This document shows positions 46,376 through 58,627 of a stretch of DNA of 64,000 bases, one piece after another. How positions within the stretch are numbered: the stretch's first letter is position 1; each line of letters begins with the position of its first letter. This stretch comes from Hyaloperonospora brassicae (lineage: Eukaryota > Oomycota > Peronosporomycetes > Peronosporales > Peronosporaceae). Made by a program: the position numbers and the translations under genes. The notes beneath the pieces were generated by a model. That model worked only from the letters and a program-made list of their open reading frames with translations. It ran no database searches and was not told the DNA's origin. The stretch covers positions 1 through 64,000 of the forward strand of contig CANTFL010000073.1 of NCBI GenBank assembly GCA_947650285.1, read 5' to 3'.

Positions 46376-48658
46376 TAAATGAAGACTGATCATTCCGATA
46401 CAATGTGGTCTCCTAAACCCGAGACGGACACACGCTTTGTTGATCAGCAAAAATGACACGTACTCTTTTACTAGACGTTCACGCACCTGATGCAACTGTC
46501 CTATCACAAGACACACACTTCACCGTGATACAGTTCCTTCCTGTCACAATGTAATGATGACTTCCATTGTTTTGGTCGACCACTCAACACCCAATGGAGT
46601 ATTACGAAGTATAAGCGAGGCTTCTACAGGTACCACACGCGGTAAGGTGTGTGGGCCGTAAGCAAGAACTGGGGACTGAATGTTACTTGATCGCACCCTT
46701 CGGCAACCTCCCATCCTTCAGTGCGATACCCAGACACGCCCCCAGCTCATTCGAGGGTACCTGAGCCACTACTACGAATCCATCACCATCTCTTGAAGCA
46801 AAACCACCCGTCGACAAATATCTCTCGAAGTTATTGCAACTGTTATTGCGGATGTGCGACTTCGTAACTTGTGCAGAAAATGGTGTTGGGACAAAAGGGC
46901 AGAAAGCAGGAATTGATAGCTCGACTCGCGTGCGCTTGCAGCAGCATGATTAAAAGTGCCGTGAATTTGGGACGGAGAAAAGACGCAAACAAAAGACGTC
47001 TTCAAGGACCTCGTGTACCGTTCCGGTAGACTTGTGTAACGTTCTGCCAGCAACTAGGACGAGCAAATACAAGACGACTAGCTTGGTGAGGCGAAAGCAA
47101 GCTTGCAACGAGGTCATCCATGAGGTGGTCAGCGTTTAGGAAGCTAAGAAGGGGGGTTATAAGACTCAATAAGCTTGACGAGATTGTCCATTTGGTGTAG
47201 GCCGTATCAAATAGTTCTTCACACTCTCTCGATAGGGAAAGCAGCTCCAGCTTTTTTTCTAGCGTTGTGGTTCGTTTCGGCGCTATCAACAATTGCCCTT
47301 TCTCTACGCCCGCATCGAACAGCCTAGCATGACTTGTCGGTGCTTGTGATAGAGACTGCATTGATGTGCTAACACGTAATGTAACCTGTCGTAGAAAACG
47401 GCACAGAAGATGCAACAAGGATCATTTATCCATATGTGGGGTACCTTCTCGTTAAAAGTGGTAGTGTGCCAGTAGGGGAGAGGTTGATAAAATGAGGGCG
47501 GCTGTAAATAGAATGTGTCCCAATAGGATAGCGCAGACCTTGCGCTGATCTAAGACACGTTCTTCGCTATCGGTATACATTTGTAGCAGCGCAATATCCG
47601 GCCGGTGGTCGTATACATCCGTTGTCGCAGTGAACGTAGGCTACACTCGACATATATAACGTCAATTTAGCGTTTTGAAAAGCGTTCACTTCAACGTGGT
47701 GTTTCTGCCCAACGCTGTTTTCCCACCAAAACAATAACTACCGAGCAATTTATCGATAACGTTGTAGTCCTTCTAGCGTTACACGCCGATTTCGGTATTG
47801 GCCGTGTTCTTGACCATCGGCTCTATCGCCTGTTTGTCATCGTCTTTGTCCTCCCCATCGTCGGCCGCTGCATCGTGTCAAGAGTGCTATTCGCAACCGA
47901 GAACGGATCGAATGTTTGAGCGAAACGATATTGATAGGACCTCTTTGGGCTGGGTCGTAGGCGTCCAAGAGACTGCCTTGCTCGTCATGCAATCAAGCGA
48001 TTGCTCCCCTGCGAGGTTCATGGGATGGCAAAACAAATATCGCTGCGAAAGAATGCGCCACTACGTGCTGTAAGAATTCATGTTGCGACCTTCGAGAGAT
48101 TGGTGGCGTATGCACGCACGAGGATGACAAAGAAGCCAGTAGGGCCCAATAGATCCTAAGAGACAAACGTGTGCTGTAGGGAACGATCATTTCGCTATAA
48201 TGTCCCTCGAATCAATCTTATGCGATATGTTGGTCCGAATTAGGAACTCGAAAGCACACTACTCTCACCTACGTGTAATGGATCAACAACTGCAGTGCCA
48301 AGTGCAGCACATTCGGTGCAGCATCCAATCACTATGTTGCCTTTTAGCGACCAAAATCGCCCGTCAAAATCTCTCCACCGCGAACCTGGCAAGCGACATA
48401 TCAAGTATGTCCCAAATAAATCGACCATGTTTGCTCCATCTGAGTCCACCACCAGTTCTTTCACTGACTCACCGGCTCAAAGTCAATCACACCGCCGCCA
48501 ATGCCGACTTTGCCTGTCCAGTGGACTGGTCTGCAGCCATACGTAGTCTAGTAACAACACTTGCGCGTACATCGGCAGATAATTTTTACGGTGATGTATA
48601 GTTAGATGCTGCACAACCGAACATGTATGCCGAGTGGAGAGTGCCACATCTCGCCGTC
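46376..48658. other. Intergenic region with doubtful minus-strand ORF
   Basis: The minus-strand open frame 47418-47002 (no ATG at its first codon) contains SHARLFDAGVEKGQLLIAPKR, loosely like the N-terminal region of RXLR-type effectors, but no clear signal peptide or RXLR motif is intact. Other stretches (46772-47053 minus, 47798-48073 plus, 48240-48464 minus) have no recognised domain. Confidence 0.3.
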
Positions 48659-49900
48659 TCAACATCTACGCTTTACATAACAGTTCGCGCCATAGTCCTG
48701 ATTCACCGTAGTGCGCATTTGTTCGTTCAGCCACTTTAGAATGGCTTCGGCGCTGGGATGCATGTCGAATCCAACTTGTTGAGCTTTTCTGCCACTGGTC
48801 ATGCTTTCTTTGGTCAACGGCATTACAAACAACTGAGGTGTCCAACATTCTCCCATCTTGTACACGTTTGTCCGCAACTCATTATGTGATCGACGCTAGT
48901 CGAAGAGACAAGCGTGCGGCCAGCCGCTTTGACAAGCGCAGCACGAGGTGTATCAGTCTGATGTGTGGGCTTCCCAACAGCTTGGCATCCCACTGCTGCC
49001 AGCGACTTGTGTGTAGCGGTGGGGCGGTCACCGCGATATCCTCGATTCTCACGTACATTATGTTGCCAGACCACGAACGATCTTGTTTATTCGCCATAAC
49101 CTCTAGAAGCGTAATACCATGGACGTTGCTCTTCTTAGCAATGGTCTGGATGTGAGACGTGTGCATGTGCCAAAGCGTCAACTAAGACGTCTCTAAACGT
49201 CGCTATGTTGCTGTTCTTGTCGCTTGCTTTACCAAATTTTGCTGTCGATGCTCTTTGCCAGCTAGCGAAAGGTCACCGGTCAAGCCTGAGCAGGATCCGC
49301 AATCGTCGAGCAGCTGGACAAATGGTCATGCAGCGGGCAGGGAGTGGCAGCAGTGTCGGCGTGGCGGCTGCAAAACGGTTTTGAGCGTTGCTGTAATTGA
49401 CGATGAGCACAGCAGTCCCCTGAGACCTTAGATGGCATGATTTTGCTCAAGTAGTCCAGTGGTACAGAATCTAGCGTTGACACTCCCCAGACTGTACCGT
49501 GGTTTGACAAATTGCCCAGAACGTGTTGCGTTCCGCAGAGTGACCTGATTGCTTCCTCGTCCTGGAGCTACAACGCCCAGCAGTATTGCGTCTGTCTACA
49601 TTTGGTTTGCCATTGACATCGAGGGTGAAAAAGAGAACCGTCGGACGAAATGGCGACAGTGGCGTCGGCGACGCACTTTCCATCGTCACTCGTTGTATGA
49701 CCGCAAAGTACTGCACTCTGCGTCTTTTGAAGGCCAAATGTGTTTCCCTTTGCTCCATTGGAACTGGATGGCAAGGACCAGAGCTTTAGTATGCACGAGG
49801 CGCAAGTAGCGAGGCAGTCGATTGCGGCGTTGGTTGGCGATTCGTAACGACAATGTGCGTGATCGTTGCGGCGTGGTCAGACCCACAGTGATGAGAGGAA
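48659..49900 (-). pseudogene. Possible decayed SGNH-type esterase gene
   Basis: The C-terminal open piece 48877-48659 reads GECWTPQLFVMPLT...VGFDMHPSAEAILKWLNEQM. The DxHPSAEA pattern resembles block V of SGNH/GDSL hydrolases, which carries the catalytic Asp and His. Upstream in other frames are protein-like stretches: NIATFRDVLVDALAHAHVSHPD near 49200, VHGITLLEVMANKQDRSWSGNIMYV at about 49120-49045, and IVNYSNAQNRFAAATPTLLP near 49400. Three frames are needed to join them, so the gene is either broken or intron-rich. The family call is tentative: I could not locate the GDS nucleophile block. Confidence 0.3.
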
Positions 49901-50346
49901 GTTGTGCAGTGCGACCTGTTCATCCATTTATGTGGTGTGATGAGTGGTCGATACTCGTCCGTCAACCTGTTCGGCTTCACGTTACCGACTTTTACACTTG
50001 GCACCTCTTGCCGCCTGCTTTCCGTACGACACAAATCAAGACTTGGGCTGTCTTCTAGCCGTGGGTCGATCGTGCACACGGCACGGGAGTCCTTCGTTGT
50101 GGACGTGTTAGTACGTCAGATAGACTCTGTCCCAGCAAAGAGCTCTGACGTTTTCTTCGTCGACACGGGCTTTAGCTCTCCGAATGGTCTCACGCATTAA
50201 CTGCTTTTCTACAATTGTCCGCAGCTGAGCGAAGCAGAGCACCGAAAGCTTGATGTTCATCTACAACCTGTTTATTTGGTCTGATTATGGTCGACGCGAC
50301 CCACGACGTACGCCTGGTAATGGATATAATGAACTCAGTCATCCGT
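49901..50346. other. Interval downstream of transglutaminase gene
   Basis: Contains the likely 3' untranslated region of the minus-strand transglutaminase gene. Small open stretches on both strands are unrecognised. Confidence 0.4.
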
Positions 50347-52179
50347 CTAAGAAGATGGACGCGAAGCTGCCGGGGCACCGGCAGGTACACGTCCCGATGC
50401 ATCCCCACCGGAGGCATCCTCCGATTCGTCAGGTGGGGCTTCCGGGGCATCCCCACCGGAGGCATCCTCCGGTTCGACAGGTGGGGCTTCCGGGGCATCC
50501 CCACCAGGAGCAGGAGCGGGCGGACGACCAGGAGTCGGTGCTGGCGAGTCGCCGGAACCAGACTTGGATGACCCTCGCGAGCCCGGACGAGGCACCGGGT
50601 TGTTTGCCGATCCACCCGGAGCGGGTCCAGGCGCTTCATCATCGTCCGAAGACCCATCCGGGGCAGATCCAGAGGCTTCCGCATCGCCCGACGGTCCATC
50701 ATCCGAGGCAGGCCCAGACGACGATGCATCAGAAGTTTCCGAGTCGCCCGTGTCTGGCTTAGGCTTCTTGTCCTTGGCAGGCGGTGACTTGCAGTCCGCG
50801 CGAGCAGACTCGAGGATCAGTTCCTCAACCTCAGCGTACACCATACCTAACGACGTGGTAGTCGAGAGGTCAGGTTTGCTGGCAGGGATCCACATGAAGT
50901 CAATGTGGGTTGCTTTCGAGCCCGAGAGCCACTCGCCGCCCAGGATCTGGTACGTCTCGTCCGTCTCGAGAACGTATTCGTAGTCGACTTTGGTCGTGAA
51001 CTTGTCGACGCGGCCGGTGGAGACAAGTGGGCCATTCTCGCCAGACTCACTGACCCAGTAGACACGGGTCGTGACAACCGCAATCTTAGTAGCCGCGTCA
51101 TTGAACGGGTACTTGTCCACGTTAAAGTACCGCTTGGCAGCCGCTTCAGGCGTTACCCACGCGAGACGGACGATCTCGTAGCCGCGCACGGGCTGGTTCC
51201 ACACTTCGCTGCCGGCGGTCATGTCGATGACAAACGAAGAATTGAAGCGGCCCATGATGTTCGTCGTGGCAATGTGGAAGAAACCGGGACTAATGTCGCG
51301 ACGGCGTTCGTCAGTGAAGCGGCCAAACTTGTCCGTGATGTTCGAGGTAGCGTCGTTGCCGTTGAACCGAGAGCCCGTGAAGATGGTCGGGATCTTGGAC
51401 CCGTGGTACGCCATGGTGATCAAGGCCTTGATGTCGTACGGCTCGAACGTCGTGCCATTGTGCTCGACGACGCAACGCGGCTCGGGCTCGAGGATCGCCG
51501 CAGGTGCCCACGCGTGACAAATGCCAAACCACTTGGGAATGCAGTAGCCCATCTTGTGGCCATGGCGCTTGGCGCACACGCTCGTGTCCTTGAGCACCCG
51601 GCAGTCTCGCTGGTGCTTGCACTTTTTCCGGTTCTTGTGCTTGTCAATGCCGCTCTTCATCGAGATCTTGTCCATCATCGTCGCGACGTCGTGGCCAAAA
51701 GCCGTCGCGTACTTTTCGGCCGGACTCGGCTGTTTCTTGTCCCATTGGTAGTTGATACTGTCGGCGTACGTGGGCCAGTAGCTGCCGGGCCACGGAATCG
51801 GGTGGTGCTCGTACTTGGTAGGAAGCTTCGTAATGTCCGTCACGAGCTCGAGGCCGAAGAACTGCTCGAGCTTCTCCATGTCGCGCGTCATTGTCCCCTC
51901 GAGACGACGACGCGCGACCGACGGCGCATGCAGTGACCCGGGATCGTAGAGGGCTGCGGGCGGTTCCTGGACCGCGTTCCCCGACCTGCCTCGCGTGTCA
52001 AAGGTCGTGGGCGTCGGGGCGGCGTCTTTCGGCAGAAACGCACCCGACCCCGGGAACGTCTCGTCCAGCTCGACGAACTCGTCCGGCACGTCGGTGATGT
52101 CCTCGTTGATCGGCCGGGCCGTGACGTGTCGCCCGACGTACACTGCTGCGAGTCCGCACGCGAGTTTCCAGTGCCCCAT
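50347..52179 (-). CDS. Secreted transglutaminase elicitor (GP42/M81-like) with long acidic Pro-rich tail
   Basis: The single-exon protein has 610 residues. A short hydrophobic N-terminus (KLACGLAAVYVG) is a likely signal peptide. A propeptide-like region to about residue 90 precedes the RRRLEG site and the conserved domain at about 100-455 (FFGLELVTDITKLP, KWFGICHAWAPAAILEPEPRC with probable catalytic Cys at 221). VWNQPVRGYEIVR at 326-338 corresponds to the Pep-13 segment (VWNQPVRGFKVYE in Phytophthora GP42), which plants recognise and which is needed for activity. Residues from about 463 form a Ser/Asp/Pro-rich tail with repeats of GGDAPEAPPVEPEDAS. Family: Ca2+-dependent crosslinking of Gln and Lys side chains in the cell wall or apoplast. 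The ATG at 52179 is the only one giving a signal peptide. No intron needed. Confidence 0.9.
   Translation of the reverse strand: MGHWKLACGLAAVYVGRHVTARPINEDITDVPDEFVELDETFPGSGAFLPKDAAPTPTTFDTRGRSGNAVQEPPAALYDPGSLHAPSVARRRLEGTMTRDMEKLEQFFGLELVTDITKLPTKYEHHPIPWPGSYWPTYADSINYQWDKKQPSPAEKYATAFGHDVATMMDKISMKSGIDKHKNRKKCKHQRDCRVLKDTSVCAKRHGHKMGYCIPKWFGICHAWAPAAILEPEPRCVVEHNGTTFEPYDIKALITMAYHGSKIPTIFTGSRFNGNDATSNITDKFGRFTDERRRDISPGFFHIATTNIMGRFNSSFVIDMTAGSEVWNQPVRGYEIVRLAWVTPEAAAKRYFNVDKYPFNDAATKIAVVTTRVYWVSESGENGPLVSTGRVDKFTTKVDYEYVLETDETYQILGGEWLSGSKATHIDFMWIPASKPDLSTTTSLGMVYAEVEELILESARADCKSPPAKDKKPKPDTGDSETSDASSSGPASDDGPSGDAEASGSAPDGSSDDDEAPGPAPGGSANNPVPRPGSRGSSKSGSGDSPAPTPGRPPAPAPGGDAPEAPPVEPEDASGGDAPEAPPDESEDASGGDASGRVPAGAPAASRPSS
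50404..50499. repeat. 48-bp tandem repeat in transglutaminase coding sequence
   Basis: Two near-identical 48-bp units encode the 16-residue repeat in the C-terminal tail, followed by a partial third unit. Length is a multiple of three, so changes in copy number keep the frame. Confidence 0.85.
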
Positions 52180-55100
52180 ACTTGGTCACGTACTCCCTCT
52201 CAGTCACTCGGTCAGTAGATCAATTGGTCTGCGCGTTAGATGCGGCCTGGCACGTCTTCGTTAAGCAGGTCCACGGACACGTTTGGGCGAAAAAGACTGA
52301 CGTGTGCTTGCGGTCTCGCGCGCGGGTTGGCGTTTGAACAGCGACTGCCGACCAGTTCACGACGGGCGCGCGCGCGTCCGTTTTCTATCGGCCGTCGCAA
52401 CGGCACGTTGCTCCGGGATGGGCACAGGTGTGTGTGGATGGGCTCGCGTCGGCGCTGGTCGGTCTCTCGAGCCGCTGCGGACTCGCGAGACCAGGTGGCC
52501 CTCGCGTCGGGAGAGCCAGGACCGATGGGGGGTGGGCGGAGCGTGTGCTCGCGCCCCAGTTGTTCGTGGCCGCTCAGGCGCTGCCCTGTCGCGGTCCGCG
52601 AAGTAATTGATACCGCCCGAGGAGCTCAGCACATAGCGTGGACGACGGGCGGCAGCGACAAGTTGATGGTGAGGTGGACTTTGGCATGTAAGAGGGGAAC
52701 AACGCCGTCTGCTCGACGCGTTGTTGCGGGACCACTGCTTTGCTTACGCTTGTGGCAACGAACTACTTACTTGGACAAAGCAGTGGAGGTGCGGGCAGAT
52801 TGAGGCCGCGTCACCACACAGCTGCCGTGTCAGACTCTGCGATCCGCTCGTACGGCAGACGGGTGTTCTTCATCGGCGTGATAATGCACATACTACGCGT
52901 CTCTCTCTCTCTCTCGCTTTCTCTCTCGACTCGACTCGTCACGGCCACAAGGTCAGAGCCGAGCGCACGTCGTTGGATTGAGGAGATTCTGCGACAAAAG
53001 CCGGTTTTTTCGGCATCTGATCCTCGGCCGACAGTCGTTGAAGAAGCCTCTGTCGACGCAGGCGGCGTCTTTGCACAGTGTCTCCTGAATGCCATATATG
53101 CGCCGAGCTGGTGGTCGATCGCGACCCGTTTCTTGCGCGCGCAATAGCACACTGCGCGGCGAAGAAAACGCGAGCCGATTGATCGAGTGCATCCAGACGG
53201 TGGTCGCCAGAAGCGACTGCTACAGTCCCGAGACGTGCCGCTGGTACAGGTGCGAGACACGAGGCGCTGACGGCTTACATTGACCTTATACTCGGCCTTG
53301 ACCGTGACCGATTGTCAGGCGCGGCACGCGAGACTTTCTTCCCACTGCAAAGGCAATGTGGTCATGTGCGATCGGCAGAGAAGAAAAAGTTGGAGGCCAT
53401 GTGGGCGACACGTCGATTTGCTGTGACGAGAAGTATGCGCCGTTGAAGATCGCTGAGACTAGAACTCGACTCGAGTGGCGAAATATTCGCAGGCGTCCAG
53501 CTGAGAGGGTGGCGACCAGGTGTCGCGTGTTGACTGTTGCAACGTGTTGATGACGAAGGGTTTGATCGGTGTATACACAGCGCCAACTCGCACGAAGCAG
53601 TAGGCTTCTGCACGAAAAGAGGTTGTTCGATGCACCGCCGCATGTAGAAGTCCACGACCTGCTTGTGAGCTGTCAAATAGCGATACTGCTGCTTCGTAGA
53701 TTTTTACGCGTTTTGGATGGCGATCGCTTGCTGCCTCGTTGTAATGTGACGTTTGCAACTTGCCAGTGAGGCTCTTTTGGTGCAGCAAATGGGAATGCAA
53801 AGCTTCATGGCGCACGAAACAATGGCAGGATCGCTTTGTGAAAAGCTCGGGCGGATCCCCTCATAAGCGGTGGGACAGTCAGCAAGACACTTGGACTTAT
53901 GATGGTCCGAGATGGACGCCGTGCCGCAGAATATCATAATATGAGAACCGTAGAGTGCAACAATCTGACTCGTACAGCAGCTCCACATGCAATGCAAGAA
54001 CGTCTAACGTGTTGCCAATATAGTACTGCGTATCGAAACTGCCTGTGCAATCCATGCTTGCGCTCCACCGGAACCGAGCGCATAGCCGAAACAAGACTAG
54101 AAGGATTAGCCACGTGCCAAAGACACTCAGCACCTTCGAGCCATTTGACATGGCGCTCACGTAAATTCGTCTACAGACGCTACTATTTGGTCTTAACTTT
54201 GGTATTGCGAGTACGCACGCCACTTTTCGCGATAGGCTGCTGGTCGCAAGCTGCTACAATGACGCTTCTGCAAACTCACGATCAACCGACGTGCATTTCG
54301 CATGGTGCTAGTAGGACAATGCGAGATGAAGCAATTCTTGTCGAAGCGCTCAGTATCACAAACAAACTGTCTGTGGTTAGGATGTGCTCGGAGCCTTCGT
54401 GCCGTAAGGATCGGCAGTTGTATCGCGGTGCTCTGCTTTTCATATGTCTACATGCCGGCTTCGTACGACATCTACGCACGAGCAGAGCTACCATCAGAAA
54501 CTAGCTGTGGTGCATGTTTATTCACCGCTCACATCGATGGAACGAAGGCATCGCACGAGTACTTGAGTCTGAGAGAGTCAGCTTCGACACTCCGTAACAT
54601 ACGCCACTTTTCTCCGCTGACGTATGCGCGTATACATACAGCATCTGCATTTGATAGCCGAGGCTGTCACGATCAAGTGAACAGCTCCTTTCCCACAAAC
54701 AAACACACACACTTGTGGTGTCTTGCGTGGCAACGATCACGTAAACCTGCTCGTTCCCGACCGTGCCACCCTTCGCGCTGCCAAGTGCCCAACTACGTTG
54801 CTTGGCTTTATCGCGAGCGTAGTGAGGTCCATAGGGACAGTCAATCGACCTCAAAAGCGTCTAGCATTCTTGCGTACCACCCGAACAACGCGCATCACGA
54901 GCACATCGGCTCTATACGCCGTTCCATGTGTCGAAACGCAGTTGGATGGACAGCGGAGTTTGTAGGTGTCTAGCGATTGGGATAGGACTTGAAACAGCAA
55001 ACGTTTATCATGAATCATCCACACCAGGTTGGCCAATCGATCACCGACGTAGCGATCGCTAGTCTATCGAAGCGTCATCCTGTGTCTAGTTCGAATCAAC

Positions 55101-55400
55101 CGGTAACCTAGCTGAACATCTAAACGCTATCATCATTCTCGACACCAACACGTCCTCTGACGACGTATCGCCTCGTAAAGCGTCCAGCGTCGTCAACGAC
55201 GTGCAATTCACGTCAACGGCGCGCCGGCAGTGCATGACAGCTCAGCCTATTGAGAGCAAACATGTAATGCCTCAGCAAGCCATATAACCGCTTCAGTCGT
55301 ATGTAGGCTGCAAGAATACCGGCCATGTACGGCTCGTGCACACTAGTGAGCGTTTGATTGATCTAGCGCTCCAGTCTTTCGATCACACGGCCTTACACCG
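52180..55400. other. Intergenic region upstream of transglutaminase
   Basis: The GC-rich first kilobase produces long but unconvincing open frames on both strands (52240-52803 plus, 53260-52811 minus). A CT-rich tract lies at 52900-52928. From 53300 onward no open frame has domain-like content; 53899-54504 and 54302-54973 plus are long but unrecognised. Confidence 0.4.
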
Positions 55401-55434
55401 ACAGCAATAAACAACAACAACAATAAACAATATC

Positions 55435-55500
<66 letters not shown>

Positions 55501-57385
55501 AACGACAACAACAATCACAACAACGCGAACGCAACAAAATCCTGTCGTCAACCTTCGGGCAGTGTTCCTCTTTCCATGTGTCTGTATGCATTGGGATGCT
55601 CTGTTCCACGCCCAGCGATCGTCCCATCGTCGACAGTCGCATCTGCGCTGCATCCTTCCGTGACATGAAGCCCTCACCGTCGTCTTGTCTCTGTGTCATC
55701 AGCAGGTAAGAGTCGGGGCGACGATCAGGTCTGCGCGCTACCCCATGCAAGTAGCGTTGCAAATGTAGAGAACATTAGTGGCCATCGTCTATTGTTCTAC
55801 CCAGCTTGTGTCGTGCCTCTTGCACCTGTGCTGTCTGCTTCTTTACAGACCAAAGGGCTGCTGCATTCTTGAGGAAGAATGTATCTGTGTGGCGATCGTC
55901 TAAAGTACGATACCTCTCGTCGTCTATCGCCATGTGCGTTCTCAATGACACTGATTGCGGGACTCCACTTGTCACCAAGACGCTCGATACTTACTCAGCC
56001 AATAAATGACCTCAGCCTATCCCCTTGCGCCAGTACACCGGTAGCAATCGACCCCTCGTTAGTGACTGTACTCACGTGCTGCACGTAGCGCACGTGATGA
56101 CGCTCGATTCGTCTTCCGTTTGTGGAGCTCTGATAAATCGAGCGATAGCGTCTGATTGCGCCTGCATTGGATAGAGAAAAAGCACCCGCTGTAGCGATGA
56201 AATTGGTTTCTGCAACAACATTTCACAGAATGAAACGATGTTTTCGTTCCTTCATACTGCAGCAGCTGCGACAGTAAGTTGGTCGTGCTTTTGGTCGTGA
56301 CGCAGAGGTGGACGTGTTTGTTTCGCATGTTCATATCAGCAACAAGGCGAAAAGGTTGACGCATTGCTAGCGACGCAGTGCAACAAAGCAATGTCGATTG
56401 GCACGCGCAAGGCGCGTATATGGTTCCACAAACGAGATAGCCAGTTGTCGCTAAGGTGCACGAAGTGGGCGGTTTTGTTCGTGCATGAAGGTGCAATTGT
56501 AACATGGTGGGTGCTTGTCGACAAAGGCGAGTCGTGTTCAGTGACGTGTCAAGTCGTGTGTACCAATGGCGATGAGGTCCTGCATCTCGACGCGATACAT
56601 ACAATTCTCTTTCTGCCGAGGTCGCTGGGACACTTTCACGTCGAGTGTTTCGTTTGCTTAATGATTATTTGGACGATCTATGCCCTGTTGCAGTCTCTTT
56701 TGTCTCAAATGTGCTTCGGCTTAGCAAAAGCAGTGTAGTTCGTTCAAGAAAGAGGAGAGCAAGCGTGTCGTCGCGAAGTATACAGAGAAGCTAGAGCGGA
56801 ATATTTGAAGTCTGGTCAAGGCTATTGTTCTACGCGAGTCCATCTCATCGATCGTGCTCTTATGGTACCACGTGAGCAGCCTGTAATGGTAGCATACTGC
56901 GGTGGTACAACCACGGTAAGGGTACGTGTGCCCTGTGGTGGTTTACTTATATGAATGAGTGTCGTACTAAGTACGCCTGCTAAAGGCTAAGGCGTTTCAG
57001 CCAAGTAAGTGATACGCTTCAGGTTCACTCTCTTTTACTCTTTACTAGAGAATACTTCCTTACAGCTGAGTACTCCGTAAGATGCTATCATCGAGTAGAA
57101 TACTATGTGAACATCAGTTCGCATTTTAATCGATGAGTGACAAGTGTCTTGTCAAGGTGTCTTCGATTGTTGGAGTTGAAGGTCTTACTAAGGCATATGC
57201 TCTAAAGCACCTTGTACTGCGATTCACTGAATGTTAAGTCCCTTGAACCAGGACTAGAAGCGCTGTGACCCGGTTGGCCCTACGAGTCGTTGTTCTCCGA
57301 ACTAGCTGACTCTTTGAGTCGTAGTTCGTTTTGTTGCCGAAGAAGCGCCTCGGCCAGCAAGCGATGATGGCATAATACGTTTAGA
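55401..57385. other. Non-coding interval including a microsatellite
   Basis: Apart from the AAC tract, only unrecognised open stretches are present (56604-56059 minus, 56364-56738 plus, overlapping on opposite strands). The part from about 56850 to 57800 looks LTR-like in composition but could not be paired. Confidence 0.4.
55433..55499. repeat. (CAA)22 microsatellite
   Basis: Twenty-two uninterrupted units inside a longer imperfect tract (about 55405-55525). Confidence 0.97.
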
Positions 57386-57471
57386 TGATTAGTAATGCGC
57401 GACTAGGCGAAAAGTAATGCGCGACGTGGCGGTTACTAATGCGTAACTAGACGATAAGTAATGCGCGATAC
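57386..57471. repeat. Four imperfect units of AGTAATGCGCGAC
   Basis: Units at roughly 22-bp spacing share AGTAATGCGCGACTAGGCGA with variation; one reads ACTAATGCGTAAC. Confidence 0.75.
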
Positions 57472-58627
57472 AGCAATTACGATTCTGTAGTCGAAAGAAT
57501 ATAGTAGACTTAGACTAGTTAAAGAGAAGGCGAACCAAGATTGTCGATATGTTCACTTTGCACTTTGCTGAATTAGCGCTCTCACCTTACTTTAGTACCT
57601 TGAGCTTGTTGACTCGCTGGTTCATTATTTTTAGTTCAACGAACGAAGAAGCTCCTCGAGCTCAAGTCTTTCTCTGACAAGAAGCTGTTGTGGCTCCGCT
57701 ACACATATTGTACAACACATATCCTAGCTCTTTGACTGAAAGCTCATGCAACAAGCGGTCGGCAGTTAGGGGTAGCAGAACATCTGGAGGAACAAAGGCC
57801 AAACGAAAGTATATGTGACTGGCCTATCAAGCACCACTAATGCAAGCGACCTACATCAAATATTTGTGTTTACGTACGCTAGCGCGTGTATGAAGCTTCA
57901 TAACGACGGAGGTAGCGACAACAGCCGCGTTGCAGAATATGTCACGCCTGGCAAAAGGACGGGTATCGATATGAAGTCAACAGACACCATGTACGCATGC
58001 TGGAGCAATTCACGTCCAACTTATCCGCAGTGATTGATACAGGACAAGACGATGTCGGGCGATCGATATTACAGTCGAAACTAGAGGCACTCCGCAAAGT
58101 GAACGATGCGCTTCCACCTGCCCGTGTGATACAAGACTATAACGTTGGGACTGATGACCCGACCCAGTATCAAAGAGAGCAAGGTAGACACTATAAAATG
58201 ACGCAATTATTAGTAGATTCATGTAGGAGGCCGGGTCTAGCAGATGCAACGACAAACAGAGGGTTTTTTCTAAGCTGTGCCGTACAAGGTCGCTAAGGCC
58301 CTACTATGGCGATGTAGGAATGTTGTAACATGTAGCAATACTTATGGTGATGACTCGAGGAGCCAACACGCAACAGCACATCAATTGTCACCAGCTTCAA
58401 AGAAAACGCAACTACGCGATAGTACACCATCTGTGTACAATACGAAACGGATTTGACAAAGTAGTGTGCAGCAAAAAGAACAAATTTGCTGCAAGCCATG
58501 GATGCTAACATAGACCCTTGAGTCATTGTCGTTAATGCACGACCCAGCAACATCTAGCAAGGAAAATCGCATATCCCGTGACACGCAACGTATGTATCAT
58601 CAAGATACACGGTCAGGTCACATTCAG
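57472..58627. other. Non-coding interval
   Basis: Open stretches 57815-58033 and 57997-58296 plus are short and unrecognised. Confidence 0.4.

Noticed and set aside
50905..51936. 343-codon plus-strand ORF
   Set aside because: Antisense to the transglutaminase gene; no domain of its own.
52240..53260. Long ORFs on both strands upstream of transglutaminase
   Set aside because: GC-rich promoter-proximal DNA gives few stops. The plus and minus ORFs are Arg/Ser/Cys-rich without motifs.
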